Origin: Spiroplasma clarkii | GTDB taxonomy: Bacteria > Bacillota_I > Bacilli_A > Mycoplasmatales > Mycoplasmataceae | Length of the DNA: 64,000 nt | Assembly: GCF_002795265.1 (NCBI RefSeq) | Contig: NZ_CP024870.1 | Coordinates: 1,178,001 to 1,242,000, forward strand | Reading direction: 5' to 3' | Shown here: piece by piece, positions 30,451-40,156 of the stretch | How positions within the stretch are numbered: position 1 is the first letter of the stretch | Layout of the letters: the number at the start of each line of letters is the position of its first letter | Made by a program: the position numbers and the translations under genes | The notes under the pieces: model-generated | What the model saw: only the letters and a program-made list of their open reading frames with translations | Database searches by the model: none | Told to the model about the DNA's origin: nothing

Positions 30451-30567
30451 GTTTTTCCTCCTTTATACTCTGTTAAGATCCTTTTAATCATATATTATTT
30501 AAAATTAAAGTCAAGTACTTTAACTTAACTTCCTTAATTTCTTAACTATTTTTAAGCAATTACAACT

Positions 30568-30593
30568 AAAAAAATACCTTTCTCAGGTATTTT
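30568..30593 (-). terminator. Terminator after the Pr6Pr-like gene
   Basis: The stem AAAATACC / GGTATTTT with a 7-nt loop starts 5 bases after the stop codon at 30598. A T-rich stretch follows on the minus strand. Confidence 0.7.
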
Positions 30594-30597
30594 AAAC

Positions 30598-31344
30598 TTA
30601 ATTAAGATTTTGATAAAACTTTGTTTTAATTATTAAGTTGCTACTAAAATTGTACAAGTAGCAAAATCCAATTAAACAAGCAATAATTGCAAAGAAAGCA
30701 ATTGCAAACCAAACTCCCCCTGCTAAATTAAGTGGTCCAGTTTTGTGGACATTTAAAAAGAAATATGGGTAGAAGAGGTTGTGACTTTCATACAAATCTC
30801 CACTTGATTGAAAACGCATTTCTCCCCTTAGCATTGCATAAATACAATATGCTAAAATCAAACAAAAAATAATGTAAAATCTTTTTAAGAAAAATTCATT
30901 TAAATTAATATGCTCTTTTTTTGGCATTAATACCAAGAAATAAAAAACAAAAGCAAGTGGATTAATAACATGGTTCATAATTGAAACATATTGGTTAAAT
31001 GAATCTTTAGGAAAAGCAGAGTCTAGTGGCACTAAGACAAAGTTGTAAATTACTAGAGTCACTGAGATGTAAACACTTGCAATTAAGCCACTTGTTTGTG
31101 AAAGCAACTTTGCTTCTCCTTCTTTTTTATAAAAAATTGCAGCAAATAGCAATCAAAATAATACTAAAAAATTTGAAAGTATTGTAAAAGTTGATAAAAA
31201 GTCAATAGTAAAGATCTCATAATTGCCTAGATAAGTAGTTTTAATTTCAGTCCCATCAATTATTTTAAATAAATAAGCAGCTAAAATACTTGCCAATCCT
31301 CAAATTGCAAAGGTTAATTTATATGCCATTCTAATCTTATTCAT
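30598..31344 (-). CDS. Membrane protein, Pr6Pr / FAR-17a-like layout
   Basis: The 248-residue protein was rebuilt through a TGA near 31160. About six to seven membrane segments are visible. The stretch IMNHVINPLAFVFYFLVLMP, then LFYPYFFLNV and a final hydrophobic hairpin, matches the layout of the Pr6Pr/FAR-17a group of six-TM proteins in Actinobacteria and Mollicutes. The biochemical role is not established. A GGAG site lies upstream of the ATG at 31344. It is separated from neighbours by hairpins on both sides, so it is probably monocistronic. Confidence 0.5.
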
Positions 31345-31378
31345 AAGATACACTCCTTCAAATATTGGTTCAAAAATT

Positions 31379-31410
31379 CAAAAGTCGTTTTTCAAAAAAA
31401 ACAACTTTTG
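31379..31410 (-). terminator. Terminator after the pyrH-frr-zinc-ribbon run
   Basis: The hairpin CAAAAGT..GTTTTT..AAAAAC..ACTTTTG lies 17 bases past the stop codon at 31427 on the minus strand. Confidence 0.6.
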
Positions 31411-31426
31411 TTAGATAAAATTTTTC

Positions 31427-31702
31427 TTAAGACTTAATTACAATTAATGTAATTAAAATAATCATTTCAATTACAAAAACTGCAAAAAGAGCAATTATGG
31501 TTTTGAAATACCAATTTTTTGATTGGGGTTTTGAATTTGTAGCTAACAATGTGTACTTGTAATCTTTTTTCCTTTTTTTACCACACTCAAGATGATATAA
31601 ATTAAGTGGTCCAGTTTCAATAATTTTGATTTTAATTGTGGGTTGGTTTTCTAACAAAACTTCTTTACAGTAATAACAAACTTCTTTTAAACTAGTATCC
31701 AT
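31427..31702 (-). CDS. Small zinc-ribbon-like membrane protein B
   Basis: The 91-residue protein has an N-terminal Cys/His cluster (CYYC, then YHLEC; C-x2-C...H-x2-C) that could bind zinc. A basic linker and one C-terminal membrane segment (TIIALFAVFVIEMIILITLI) follow. I recognise no named family. It overlaps the end of the preceding paralog-like gene by 16 bases and belongs to the run pyrH-frr-A-B. The shared ribbon-plus-anchor layout suggests the two arose together or interact. Confidence 0.55.
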   Translation of the reverse strand: MDTSLKEVCYYCKEVLLENQPTIKIKIIETGPLNLYHLECGKKRKKDYKYTLLATNSKPQSKNWYFKTIIALFAVFVIEMIILITLIVIKS

Positions 31703-31950
31703 ATAATTCCCACCAATCCTAAAATTATTGAAACTGCTAAAATTATTAAGAATACAAAATTTGAAAATTGACCAACATTTTGTTCATAGGTTTTTTTATA
31801 CTGCAAAGTATTAGCTTCTTCAATTTCTTTGATATCACCAAATTGTTCTAAATGACAAGAACAATGGTAAGTTTCAACCTTTTCATCAAAATAATCTTTA
31901 ACGAATTCTTGTTCTTGTGAAATTACCTGTTTACAAATTTTACAAATCAC
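31687..31950 (-). CDS. Small zinc-ribbon-like membrane protein A
   Basis: The 87-residue protein begins MICKICKQVISQ. A second Cys/His cluster (YHCSCH) completes a possible zinc knuckle of pattern C-x2-C...H-C-x-C-H. A charged linker and one C-terminal membrane segment (FVFLIILAVSIILGLVGIIW) follow. No named family was recognised. It lies 11 bases after frr and overlaps the next gene, so the three are likely cotranscribed. The arrangement puts a cytoplasmic zinc domain on a membrane anchor. Confidence 0.55.
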   Translation of the reverse strand: MICKICKQVISQEQEFVKDYFDEKVETYHCSCHLEQFGDIKEIEEANTLQYKKTYEQNVGQFSNFVFLIILAVSIILGLVGIIWILV

Positions 31951-31961
31951 ATTTTTTTCCT

Positions 31962-32510
31962 CTAGATTGTCATTAAATCTTTTTCTTTTGCTTTTGCCAT
32001 TGCATCTAGTTTAGCAATGAATTCATCAGTTAATTTTTGGACGCTATTTTCTCCATCTTTTTTGATATCTTCTGCTAAGTCTGAACTTTTTTTAATTTTT
32101 TCATTAACATCTCGACGTGTATTTCTAATTCTAACTTTAAAACTTTCAAGTTCCTTTGACATTTTTTTAACTAAATCTTTTCTAACTTCTTCAGTTAAAG
32201 CTGGGATGTTAATTCTAATTAGGTTTGCTTCTGCTAGTGAATGCAAACCCAAATCTGCTTTATTAATTCCTGCAATAATTACCCCAATTTGACTTGGATC
32301 ATAAGGTTTGATAACAAGTTGTTGTGGTTCAGGTGCAGAAATTTGAGAAGTTTGGTCAATTGGAGTTGGTGTTCCATAAAAGTCAACCATAACTCCTTTT
32401 AGCATATTTGCATTTGCTCTACCAGTTCTAACCTTTGTTAAGTAGTCTTCAAATGCAGCAACTGTTCCTTGCATTTCTTTTTTTGTTTGTTCTAATAAAA
32501 CATTTATCAT
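31962..32510 (-). CDS. frr: Ribosome recycling factor
   Basis: With EF-G it splits post-termination ribosomes. The 182-residue protein matches the family length (185). Diagnostic segments are FEDYLTKVRTGRANANML, VDFYGTPTPIDQTSQI and NIPALTEEVRKDLVKKM, with the late IRNTRRDVNEKIKK. It starts 3 bases after the pyrH stop codon; pyrH-frr is a conserved pair. GGAGG precedes the ATG. Confidence 0.97.
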   Translation of the reverse strand: MINVLLEQTKKEMQGTVAAFEDYLTKVRTGRANANMLKGVMVDFYGTPTPIDQTSQISAPEPQQLVIKPYDPSQIGVIIAGINKADLGLHSLAEANLIRINIPALTEEVRKDLVKKMSKELESFKVRIRNTRRDVNEKIKKSSDLAEDIKKDGENSVQKLTDEFIAKLDAMAKAKEKDLMTI

Positions 32511-32513
32511 TTT

Positions 32514-33239
32514 TTATTCCTCCGTATTTATATATGTGGCTTCTAATTCTCCATAAGCCATTTTTTTGATATTGTTGTGGCCATTCATGTCAAACACAAC
32601 AACATTTAGGTTTCCATCTCTTGAGAGAGTGGCTGCTGTCGAGTCCATTACTTGTAATTTTTTTGAAACTAGGTCATCAAATGACAAGTGCTTGTAAAAC
32701 TTAGCCTTGGGATTAATGTTTGGATCACTATCATAAACTCCCTTGGTTCCATTTTTTGCCATTAGTAATGCATCTGCTTCAATTTCAATTGCCCGGATTG
32801 AAGCTCCAGTATCTGTGGTGAAATAACTGAAACCTGTTCCTCCTGCAAAAATTGTAACATAACCTTGCTCTAATTTTTCTCGTGCTTCACGATAATTATA
32901 AGCAGTTGTTACTGTTTTGATTTCCAATGATGAGTAGACTTTTACCTTGTCAAAATCCATTTTCTTTAAGGAAGCTTCAAGTGCCAATGCATTCATTATT
33001 GTTGCTAACATTCCCATGTAATCTGCTTCAATGCGATGTAATCCAAGAGACCCAGCTAATTTACCTCTTCAAATGTTTCCTCCACCAATAACAAGTCCGA
33101 TTTGCAAACCCTCATTTGTTAATTCAATAATTTGTCTTGCAACATCATCTAATTTGTCCTTCTCATAAATATCATCTGCACCGCTTTTGAGTGCTTCTCC
33201 AGATATTTTTAATAGAACACGTTTAAACTTTAATTCCAT
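32514..33239 (-). CDS. pyrH: UMP kinase
   Basis: It phosphorylates UMP to UDP. The 241-residue amino-acid-kinase-fold protein was rebuilt through a TGA in GNIWRGK. It begins KFKRVLLKISGEALK, followed by GLVIGGGNIWRG, DYMGMLATIMNALAL and TGFSYFTTDTGASIRAIE. KNGTKGVYDSDP is the nucleotide-contact loop. The start is the ATG at 33239 with GAGGT upstream. It is the first gene of pyrH-frr. Confidence 0.96.
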
Positions 33240-33268
33240 ATTTACCTCACTTAAATTGATTATAACAA

Positions 33269-33298
33269 AAAAGGTTATTTAATGATAAATAACCTTTT
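33269..33298 (-). terminator. Hairpin upstream of pyrH
   Basis: A 13-bp stem, AAAAGGTTATTTA / TAAATAACCTTTT, lies after the thiT-like gene on the minus strand and 30 bases before pyrH. Confidence 0.75.
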
Positions 33299-33384
33299 AT
33301 TTTTAGAGTTTTTTTGCAAAGACCATAAAAATATTTACAAGATCTTGCTTTTTTAAAATAAATCTTGCAAAAAAACATACCATT

Positions 33385-34329
33385 TTATTGTTGACGATTA
33401 ATTTCTTGCTTGTGTTTGATAACAGTTAAAGGAATACAAATCATTGGAGTTAAGATTACCAAAACAAAGTAATCAACAATGCTATTGAAAGCATTAAAAA
33501 TTAGTGAATATGTAAATGCTCCATTTCAGTTGAATTCATAACTGACTCCATCATAAACTGCAGGATTTAACCAAAAAGCAATCCCGCTAATTACTCTAGA
33601 TAAATAAACAATTAGCATTGGTACAAAAACATACAAGTTTCATTGGAGAATTTGCACAACCTTGTTATCTATTTTTTCAATTGGTCTAAAGAAACTTGCC
33701 AATGAAAATGCCATAATTGGTACAAAGTAATCAAAAATATACTGAACTGGTGACATAACTGCAGTTCCTGGCATAATAATTGTAATAAAACCAATAATGA
33801 TACAAAGAGAAAAAGTACAGCTGAATGTTAGTATGTAAGCTGCAAAAAATAAAACTACATATTTAAAAGATGGTGTAATTCAAAATGGCATTACTGGCAC
33901 AAAACTTGAAACATAATCAATTATCAAGTAAATTCCTAATAATAATCCCATAGTTGTAATGTCAAAAATTGATCATTTTTGAGGTTTTGACCACCTAATA
34001 GTTCTAAAAACTTCTGCTCAGTTGATAACTAAATAAACTAAAAGTTCAATATTTAAAGTAATTACTGCCAGAATTACTACTTTAATGTTAAAAACATTAA
34101 GGTCATAAATAAATAGCAGTACAATATTTGTAGTAAGTAAACTAAATGCTAAAAAAGCAAAAATAAAACAAAAAATAATTAGAGTTTTTTCATTTGCTGT
34201 AAGTGGATTGGCATCAACTTTATTTTTAGATGCCACAACAATAGCAAGTCAAGTTAATAAACCCAAGAGAAGAATGCTTCTTAGGCTTGCTAATGTTATC
34301 GTTAAAATGTTTCATGTATTTTTTTTCAT
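33385..34329 (-). CDS. ThiT-like ECF thiamin transporter S component
   Basis: The 314-residue membrane protein was rebuilt through many TGA codons. An N-terminal half with three to four hydrophobic segments precedes a ThiT-like half: a region ending MPFWITPSFKYVVLFFAAY, then PVQYIFDYFVPIMAF, which fits the ThiT PxQxxLDY pattern, and YLSRVISGIAFW. ThiT is about 200 residues, so this is an extended form. The strongest support is the TPP riboswitch in its leader (34372-34446). The start ATG at 34329 has GGGAG 6 bases upstream, within a small hairpin. The EcfA/EcfT partners are elsewhere. Confidence 0.7.
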
Positions 34330-34345
34330 GAAGTTCTCCCTTCAT
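34328..34345 (-). promoter_or_regulatory. Hairpin with the ribosome binding site in its loop
   Basis: On the minus strand ATGAAG-GGAGAA-CTTCAT folds into a 6-bp stem. The Shine-Dalgarno sequence lies in the loop and the first two bases of the start codon lie in the stem. It lies between the TPP aptamer and the thiT-like gene. Confidence 0.5.
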
Positions 34346-34371
34346 AAAAAAACAGAATCTTAATAATTTTA

Positions 34372-34446
34372 TAGGACTTCCTCCGCTAGTATTAACTAGA
34401 TCAAGTTCAAAGAGTATTTCTCAAGTCTTGCAACTACCTCTGCCTT
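34372..34446 (-). promoter_or_regulatory. TPP riboswitch (THI element)
   Basis: The minus strand reads CTTGAGAAATAC, then CTTTGAACTTGATCTAGTT and AATACTAGCGGAGGAAG. These match the TPP aptamer core: a CUGAGA-like box, the CUUGAACCUGAUCUGG-like stretch and the AGCGNAGGGAA-like 3' block. It sits about 45-115 bases upstream of the thiT-like ATG. This supports thiamin-pyrophosphate control. No clear intrinsic terminator stem follows, so control is likely at translation. Confidence 0.85.
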
Positions 34447-34470
34447 TTTACAATTTAATCATAAACTAAA

Positions 34471-34495
34471 AAAAATCTCATAAAATGAGATTTTT
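34471..34495 (-). terminator. Terminator after the 34509-35300 gene
   Basis: AAAAATCTCAT-AAA-ATGAGATTTTT has a perfect 11-bp stem. It also separates the thiT leader from upstream transcription. Confidence 0.85.
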
Positions 34496-34508
34496 AAGAA
34501 TTTGAAAT

Positions 34509-35300
34509 TTACTTTTCAGTATCTTCACTTGTTTTTGTTTCTGGTTCAGTTTTAGTTTTTGGTTCTGATTCTGTTTTAGCAGATTCAGATTTTGGTTTTG
34601 CTTTTGAATCATCTTTTTTACTTGCTGCAGTTCTTAGCTTTTCAGCTGGAACTGATTTCAATTCAACAACTTTATTTTGGTAAAATTCTTCTTGATTCCC
34701 AACTTCAACTTTGATTCCAGAAGCAGAAAGATTTTCAATAATAAACTGAGTCATTGTAGATCCAATTCTAAAACTTAATTTTTTCAAACTAGTTTTACTT
34801 TCAGTAAAATTGATATATACTTTTCCTTTATTTTCATCTTTGATAACTTTAACAATTTTTTCTTTTTTAATAGTTGATGAAATTGTTACAATTTGGTTTT
34901 CTTCAATTTGAATTCAAATGTAATGTGCTCAAAATAATAAAATAGCATATCATCCAACTGCTGTTACATAAGTTAAAATTGTAAAAGTAAGTACTAAAGT
35001 AAAGGCTTTGTTTCCAGCCTCACTACCTGTTCCTAAGATGAATTCTCCAAAAAAGAACATTCATCCTAAACAACAAAAGATAATACTTAGCACTTCTGCT
35101 ATTAATATTCCAGCAAACCATGGTTTACTTAAGAATTTTTTACCTTCACTTTTTTTGAATCCAACAAATAAGTATAAGGCATATAATGTTGGTATTAATG
35201 TTACCACTAAACCAATTCCTAATAAAATAACAAAATTGGTAAAAAGTGCTCCATCTTTAGATAGTGCTCCATCGATGAAATCATAATTTGCAAATATCAT
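34509..35300 (-). CDS. Membrane protein with four TM segments and a charged C-terminal tail
   Basis: The 263-residue protein was rebuilt through TGA codons (35061 and others). Four hydrophobic segments occupy residues about 20-130. A cytoplasmic domain follows, with a beta-rich part and a strongly charged, repetitive tail of K, S, E and T (EPKTKTEPETKTSEDTEK). Family unknown. The ATG at 35300 is chosen, but an in-frame GTG at 35312, just 1 base past the tsf stop codon, is an alternative start. The gene probably belongs to the rpsB-tsf transcript. Confidence 0.55.
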
Positions 35301-35312
35301 TTTTCTACTCAC

Positions 35313-36185
35313 TTAACCTTTCAATTGAGCAGCTACTTCAGCTGCGAAGTCAGTTACTACTTTTTCGATTCCTTCTCCAACTTCAAAACGATACATTGTT
35401 ACTAGGCTTGCACCTTTTTGCTTAACAAATTCACTAACTTTTACTTTTTCATCCATAACAAAACCTTGTTCTAGTAAAGTTACTTCGGCAAGTTTTTTGC
35501 TTAGTTTTCCTTGTAAAATTCCTTCAGCAACTTTTTCAGGTTTACCTGTTAAGTCAGTTGTTTCCTTAATGATGTGCATTTCAGTTGCTTTAAAGTCTTC
35601 TGGAACATCATCTTTTGATAAGTATTTTGGTGCCATAGCAGCAACATGCATACATAAGTTGTAAGCATCTTCTTCTGCAATGTTACCACTAAATTGTAGT
35701 AAAACTGAGATACGGCTATTTGCGTGATTGTAGAATGAAATTGTGTTTCCATCAACAACATCAAATCTTCTAACCTCAATTTTTTCCCCAATTGTGGCAG
35801 TAGCTGAGATACATGCTTGTTCAACAGTTTCCCCAGATTTAAGTTTTACTTTTAATGCTTCTTCAAGTGTTTTGGCATTTGATTCTAATAATGCTTCCCC
35901 AATTTCATTAACTAGGGTCATAAATTTTTCATTTTTTGAAACAAAGTCTGTTTCTGAATTAATTTCAAAAATAATTCCTCGTTTACCATTTGATTTTGCA
36001 AAAGCGACACCTTCTGCAGCAACACGGTCTGCTTTTTTAGCAGCTTTTGCTAATCCATTTTCTCTCAATCAAACCACAGCATCATCAATGTTACCATTTG
36101 TAGCTTCTAAAGCTTTTTTACAGTCCATCATACCTGCTGAAGTCATTTCTCTTAATTCTTTAATTAATTGTGGTGTTACAGCCAT
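35313..36185 (-). CDS. tsf: Elongation factor Ts
   Basis: This nucleotide-exchange factor for EF-Tu has 290 residues, rebuilt through a TGA near 36072. It starts [20 protein letters not shown], a family hallmark. [18 protein letters not shown] and [14 protein letters not shown] (the TDFV motif that contacts EF-Tu) follow. The C-terminal end is normal. It follows rpsB by 17 bases, and the pair is universally conserved. GGAG lies upstream of the ATG. Confidence 0.97.
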
Positions 36186-36202
36186 TTTATTCTCTCCTTT
36201 TC

Positions 36203-37000
36203 TTATTTAGTATCTACTAGTTTTGAATCACTATTTGGTGTGTAATTTCTTGGTCCACCAGCTGGACGTTCTTCTTTTTTCTGTGCTACAACTTTTAAAT
36301 TACTTGGTTGTAATTTCAATCCTGCTGCATCAGCATAAACATCAACAATGAAGTTAGTGATTAAGTTAACTGATTCTTGAATGTCATCATTTGCTGGAAT
36401 AATGTAATCTACCATATCTGGATCAACATTAGTATCGCAAATTGCAATAATTGGAATGTTTAACTTTCTAGCTTCTTTAACTGCAATTTCATCAGTTTTT
36501 GGGTCTACCACAAACATTGCATTTGGTAATTTACGCATATGTTTGATTCCACCTAATGTTTTTTCTAATTTTGCTTTTTCTTTTTTGATTTTAATTTGCT
36601 CTTTTTTTGGTCTTAGATTAATTTTTCCTGTTTTTTCTTCAATTTCAATATCTAATAGTGTTTTAATTCTTGAAGAAATTGTCTTCATATTTGTCAAAGT
36701 TCCACCCAATCATCTTGAGTTAATGTAGAAGTTTTGACTTCTTAATGCAGCTTCTTTTACTGCATTTTTTGATGACCTTTTTGTACCAACAAAAATAATT
36801 TTTCCTTTTTTTTCACCAATTGAAGTTACAAACTTTTTAACATCTTCTAACCTTCATAATGTTTGTTGTAAATCAATAATGTGATTTTTATTTTTAGCTC
36901 CATAAATGTAAGGTTTCATTTTGGGGTTTCATCTCTTTGTTTGATGTCCATAATGTGCACCTGCATCTCACAGCTGATCTCTTGTTAAATCTTTTGCCAT
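36203..37000 (-). CDS. rpsB: 30S ribosomal protein S2
   Basis: The 265-residue protein was rebuilt through TGA codons at conserved tryptophans ([20 protein letters not shown]). [21 protein letters not shown] and [20 protein letters not shown] are family blocks, and [18 protein letters not shown] is in the normal place. A short Pro/Lys-rich tail ends the protein. It is the first gene of the rpsB-tsf operon. A structured leader precedes it. Confidence 0.97.
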
Positions 37001-37049
37001 TTTTTCTACTCCTTATTGTTTTTATAAAATTGTAATTTGTTAGACTTCC

Positions 37050-37116
37050 AAATGGTTCAAACAACCACCACTATTTAATTAAACCAATAGCACTAGGTGG
37101 TTGAATTCCCAAATGT
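37050..37116 (-). promoter_or_regulatory. Structured leader upstream of rpsB
   Basis: On the minus strand CATTTGGG..AACCACCTAGTGCTAT is mirrored by ATAGTGGTGGTT..CCATTTGG. The main pairing is AACCACC with GGTGGTT, plus CTAT/ATAG, around a central AT-rich loop. It ends about 50 bases before rpsB. Leaders of this kind often bind excess S2; the assignment is inference. Confidence 0.45.
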
Positions 37117-37142
37117 GATTGCATACCCTAAAATAAAGTTTA

Positions 37143-37482
37143 TACAACATAATTAGTATAAAGATATTTGCCTGCAATTGCAATCCATTATCTTGGTTTT
37201 ATTGAGAAGATTTTGACAATTTTGCACACTTCTTTCTTAGTATTTTTGTCAATTAATTGTACCAGCCTTGTTTTTATAAATAATTATTGCTAATATCTGC
37301 ATAATTTTAAACTATTTCTTCAAGTAATGGTGAAACACCAACACCAGAAAACTCACTCACTTTATTTTACAAATTAATCATAACTCTAAAAATTATGTCT
37401 AACAAAAATATTTGACTGTCATTAATTACCACCAAGACCTTTTTAACAAAAAAGTGATAAAATTTATTTAGAAGGAGGAGTA
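37143..37482. other. Intergenic region between rpsB and the plus-strand membrane gene
   Basis: No confident gene is seen. A TATAAA-like sequence on the minus strand near 37135-37145 could serve rpsB. GATAAAAT at 37456-37463 could serve the downstream plus-strand gene. A short minus-strand frame around 37140-37280 is broken by a stop and was not called. Confidence 0.4.
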
Positions 37483-38145
37483 ATGAAAAAAATAAATCAA
37501 AAAAATATCTTGTTTACAGTAATTTTTATTCTAAATAATTTATTGGTTACTTTTGTACTATTTAAAATTTTAACTCAGCATTTTTTAGATATGGATTTTA
37601 AAGATGAAATTGACTATCAACTTGCTTGACTTGGTTTTTTCACCTTAGCTTTATTGATGAATTTTCTTGAACTAGCTTTCCCAAAAATTCCTCGTTTTTG
37701 CTTTTTTATAAGTTATTGATTTTTTCCAATTTCTTTACCATATCTAATTCTAGCTTACCAAGTGGCAAAGAAAAAAATAACTGTTGATCAAGAAACTATT
37801 GACTGTTATTACAAGTGTTCAACTAAAATTGCTTTTATTGTTAGTTTACTTATTTTTAGTTTTACCTTTGTGTGACTATTTAATTCTTGAGCAATAATTA
37901 TACTATTCCTTTTTGATGAACATAGACCAAAGTCACTCTTTGTCTATACAATCATTAGCATCTATTTTTTAGGTAATATAATTGCTCTTTGTTTAAATTT
38001 TGGTAACAATAAAACATTTAAGAAAATTGCCTGAACAGGTTTCATGGCTGGTTGAAGTTACCTGGTTTTTGAAAAACTAACCTTAACTTCTTTAAAAAAT
38101 AATGTAAATTTAGTTGAAAGTGATGCGGAAAAAAACTTGACCTAA
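37483..38145 (+). CDS. Polytopic membrane protein (about six TM), unknown family
   Basis: The 220-residue frame is fragmented in the standard code because it uses TGA for at least six Trp codons. A strong GAAGGAGG site lies 5-6 bases before the ATG. About six hydrophobic segments are visible. The first is ILFTVIFILNNLLVTFVLF; later ones include IAFIVSLLIFSFTFVWLFN and a region starting FVYTIISIYFLGNIIALC. Polar loops are short, and the acidic C-terminus is cytoplasmic by the positive-inside rule. No family was recognised. It is monocistronic, flanked by a terminator. Confidence 0.6.
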
Positions 38146-38158
38146 TTGTCAAGTTTTT
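38131..38158. terminator. Bidirectional terminator between 37483-38145 and the ferritin gene
   Basis: AAAAACTTGAC / GTCAAGTTTTT forms an 11-bp stem that overlaps the stop codon of the plus-strand gene. It also lies just past the ferritin gene's end. Confidence 0.8.
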
Positions 38159-38162
38159 ATTT

Positions 38163-38684
38163 TTATTTGTGTGGTGCAAATGGATCAATTACTGCTTCAG
38201 TATCAGGTTCAGTTCTTTTTGCAACTCTCTTGTCAATGTCATAGTGATTACCATTAGACATTTCAAGTCAAGCAATTAAATCATTTGTTTCTGAAATTTC
38301 TTCAAAGAAATCAATAATAAATCATTCATAGAATTTTGCAGTTTGAAAGTCATTAACTTTCAAAGCATTTGCAGAAAAGTCATCTGAAATTTTTGCAAAA
38401 TAACTTCTTAAAGCCACATATTCATTCAAAATTTCAATAATGTTTTTAAATGTCTTTGTTTCTACTTTGATTCCACTCATTTTATATGTTGCATCACGAT
38501 CCATTAAGTAATTCATAATTCTTCGTTGGTGTAACATTTCATCTTGTGATTGGACTTGAAAGAAATGTTTAAATCCTGGGTAACCAAGTTTATCACAAGC
38601 TTCACTTAAATTAAAACAAATTAATTGCATTTTTAAATGTTCATCAATATATTGTTGTAAATCTTTTAAAATTTCTGGTTTCAT
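38163..38684 (-). CDS. Ferritin-like iron storage protein
   Basis: The 173-residue protein was rebuilt through a TGA at 38322. The helical layout fits bacterial ferritin: QQYIDEHLKMQLICFNLSEA (first helix with Glu), GFKHFFQVQSQDEMLHQRRI (Glu and His of the diiron centre), and EYVALRSYFAKISDD. A polar C-terminal tail follows. Iron storage or protection from peroxide is the expected role; the full set of ferroxidase ligands cannot be verified without an alignment. It is located 10 bases after the dipeptidase gene on the same strand. Confidence 0.8.
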
Positions 38685-38694
38685 AATACTTCTC

Positions 38695-40050
38695 CTATTT
38701 CTTGATAGTGGTTAATTTAACAATTGACTTTGCATAAATTTCCATCATTTTTTTCAAATCCTCAATTTTAACATACTCATTATAAGCATGCATTGTTGAA
38801 TCATTTAAGTCAAATTCAGCTCCAAAGGCAATCATATTTGGCATTGATTTTGCAAAAGTACCACCTCCAATTGCAATTGGCTCACTAGTTAAATCCCCAG
38901 TTACTTCTTGGTAAACTAACATTATATTTTTAACTACATCACCATTTTTGTCAAAGTAGACACTATCTTCAATATCTTGAACTTCCACATTAATGCCAAA
39001 TGGCTGACAAGCTTTTGTCAAAACAGCATTTACATCAACTTTTGGGTCACGAGTACATGGTACTCTAAAATTAAATGTATAACGAAAATCTGTGGGAGTT
39101 ATTTTTATTATACCGTTATTTGCTGTTAAGTTTCCTGTCTCATCTTTCAAATCTCCAAAGACACTTTTCATCTCAAAATCAGCATTAACATGTTTGCTTA
39201 CAAACTCTGCTAGGGGATGTTTTAAACCAACACTATTAATTGCTGTCAACAATCAGTTGGCTGCATTTACCCCTTTAAATGGTAAGCTACCATGAGCCGA
39301 GACACCTTTAACATATAAGTCATTATCTTTCATATATTGCTCAATTTTGTTTTGATCTAAGAACTTTTTAATCTCTTCTACTTTTGGACCTTTATATTTC
39401 ACTAAGTCATTAACAGCATTGTAAACTTCCCCGCCAGTAATTTCAAACTCACTGGTGAATTTACCAACTAAATCTACATCACTAATTCATTTTTCAGCAT
39501 AAACTACTGGGAAATGACCATCAGGTACATAACCTAAATCGCATAGTTTTTCATGTTTTTTGTATGCTTCCATACATTCTCAAGTAGTTTCCTCACTTGT
39601 TCCAAAAATAAATCTAATTGTGTAATCTGGTTTGAAACCATTGTCAATTAGGTATTTAAAAGCATATAAGTTCATTAGGGTTGGACCTTTGTCATCAAAT
39701 GATCCTCTTCCATATAACTTTCCATCAATCTCAACTGGTTCAAAAGGTTTAGTTTTTCACTCATCTAAATTTCCTGGTGGAACTACATCTAAGTGACAGA
39801 TGATACCAAATAATTTGTCACCAGTCCCGTAATCGGCATAACCATACATAAAATCAGGAGCAATAAAAGTTTTCATTCCAAATTCTTGACACAAATTAAC
39901 ACAATATGTTAGTGCAGCTTGAATTGCTTGGGGAACTGCTTCACCTTTTTTAGGGTCTTTTCTGAAAGAAGGTATTTTAACTAGCTCTTTTGTTTTTTCC
40001 AATGCTATTGGAAAGTAATCATTTAATAAGTTTTTTTTATCTACATTCAT
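38695..40050 (-). CDS. M20-family dipeptidase (PepV-like)
   Basis: The 451-residue zinc enzyme was rebuilt through TGA codons (39757 and others). It cleaves dipeptides such as carnosine-type substrates in the cytoplasm. The first metal site is in LFGIICHLDVVPPG (HxD), the next in GRGSFDDKGPT, and FIFGTSEET carries the catalytic Glu pair. A lid domain interrupts the catalytic domain as in PepV, with the sequence GVSAHGSLPFKGVNAANWL. The start is the ATG at 40050 with AGGAT upstream. The C-terminus has the GGGTFAKSMPN block. Confidence 0.92.
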
Positions 40051-40120
40051 ACGAAATCCTCCATCTACTTTAATCATACTCTTTAAATTTTTAATTTTTA
40101 ATGATTTTTTACAAATGCAC

Positions 40121-40143
40121 AAAAAAAACAACCATATGGTTGT
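40121..40143 (-). terminator. Terminator after rpmA
   Basis: ACAACCAT-ATGGTTGT is a perfect palindromic stem followed by T7 on the minus strand, 14 bases past the rpmA stop codon. Confidence 0.8.
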
Positions 40144-40156
40144 CTGAAAATATTAA

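Noticed and set aside
37140-37280. A minus-strand frame reading IKPR-stop-WIAIAGKYLYTNYVV, which looks coding-like
   Set aside because: It is interrupted by TAA, has no start or ribosome binding site, and overlaps the region where the rpsB promoter should be. It may be a gene remnant but cannot be supported.
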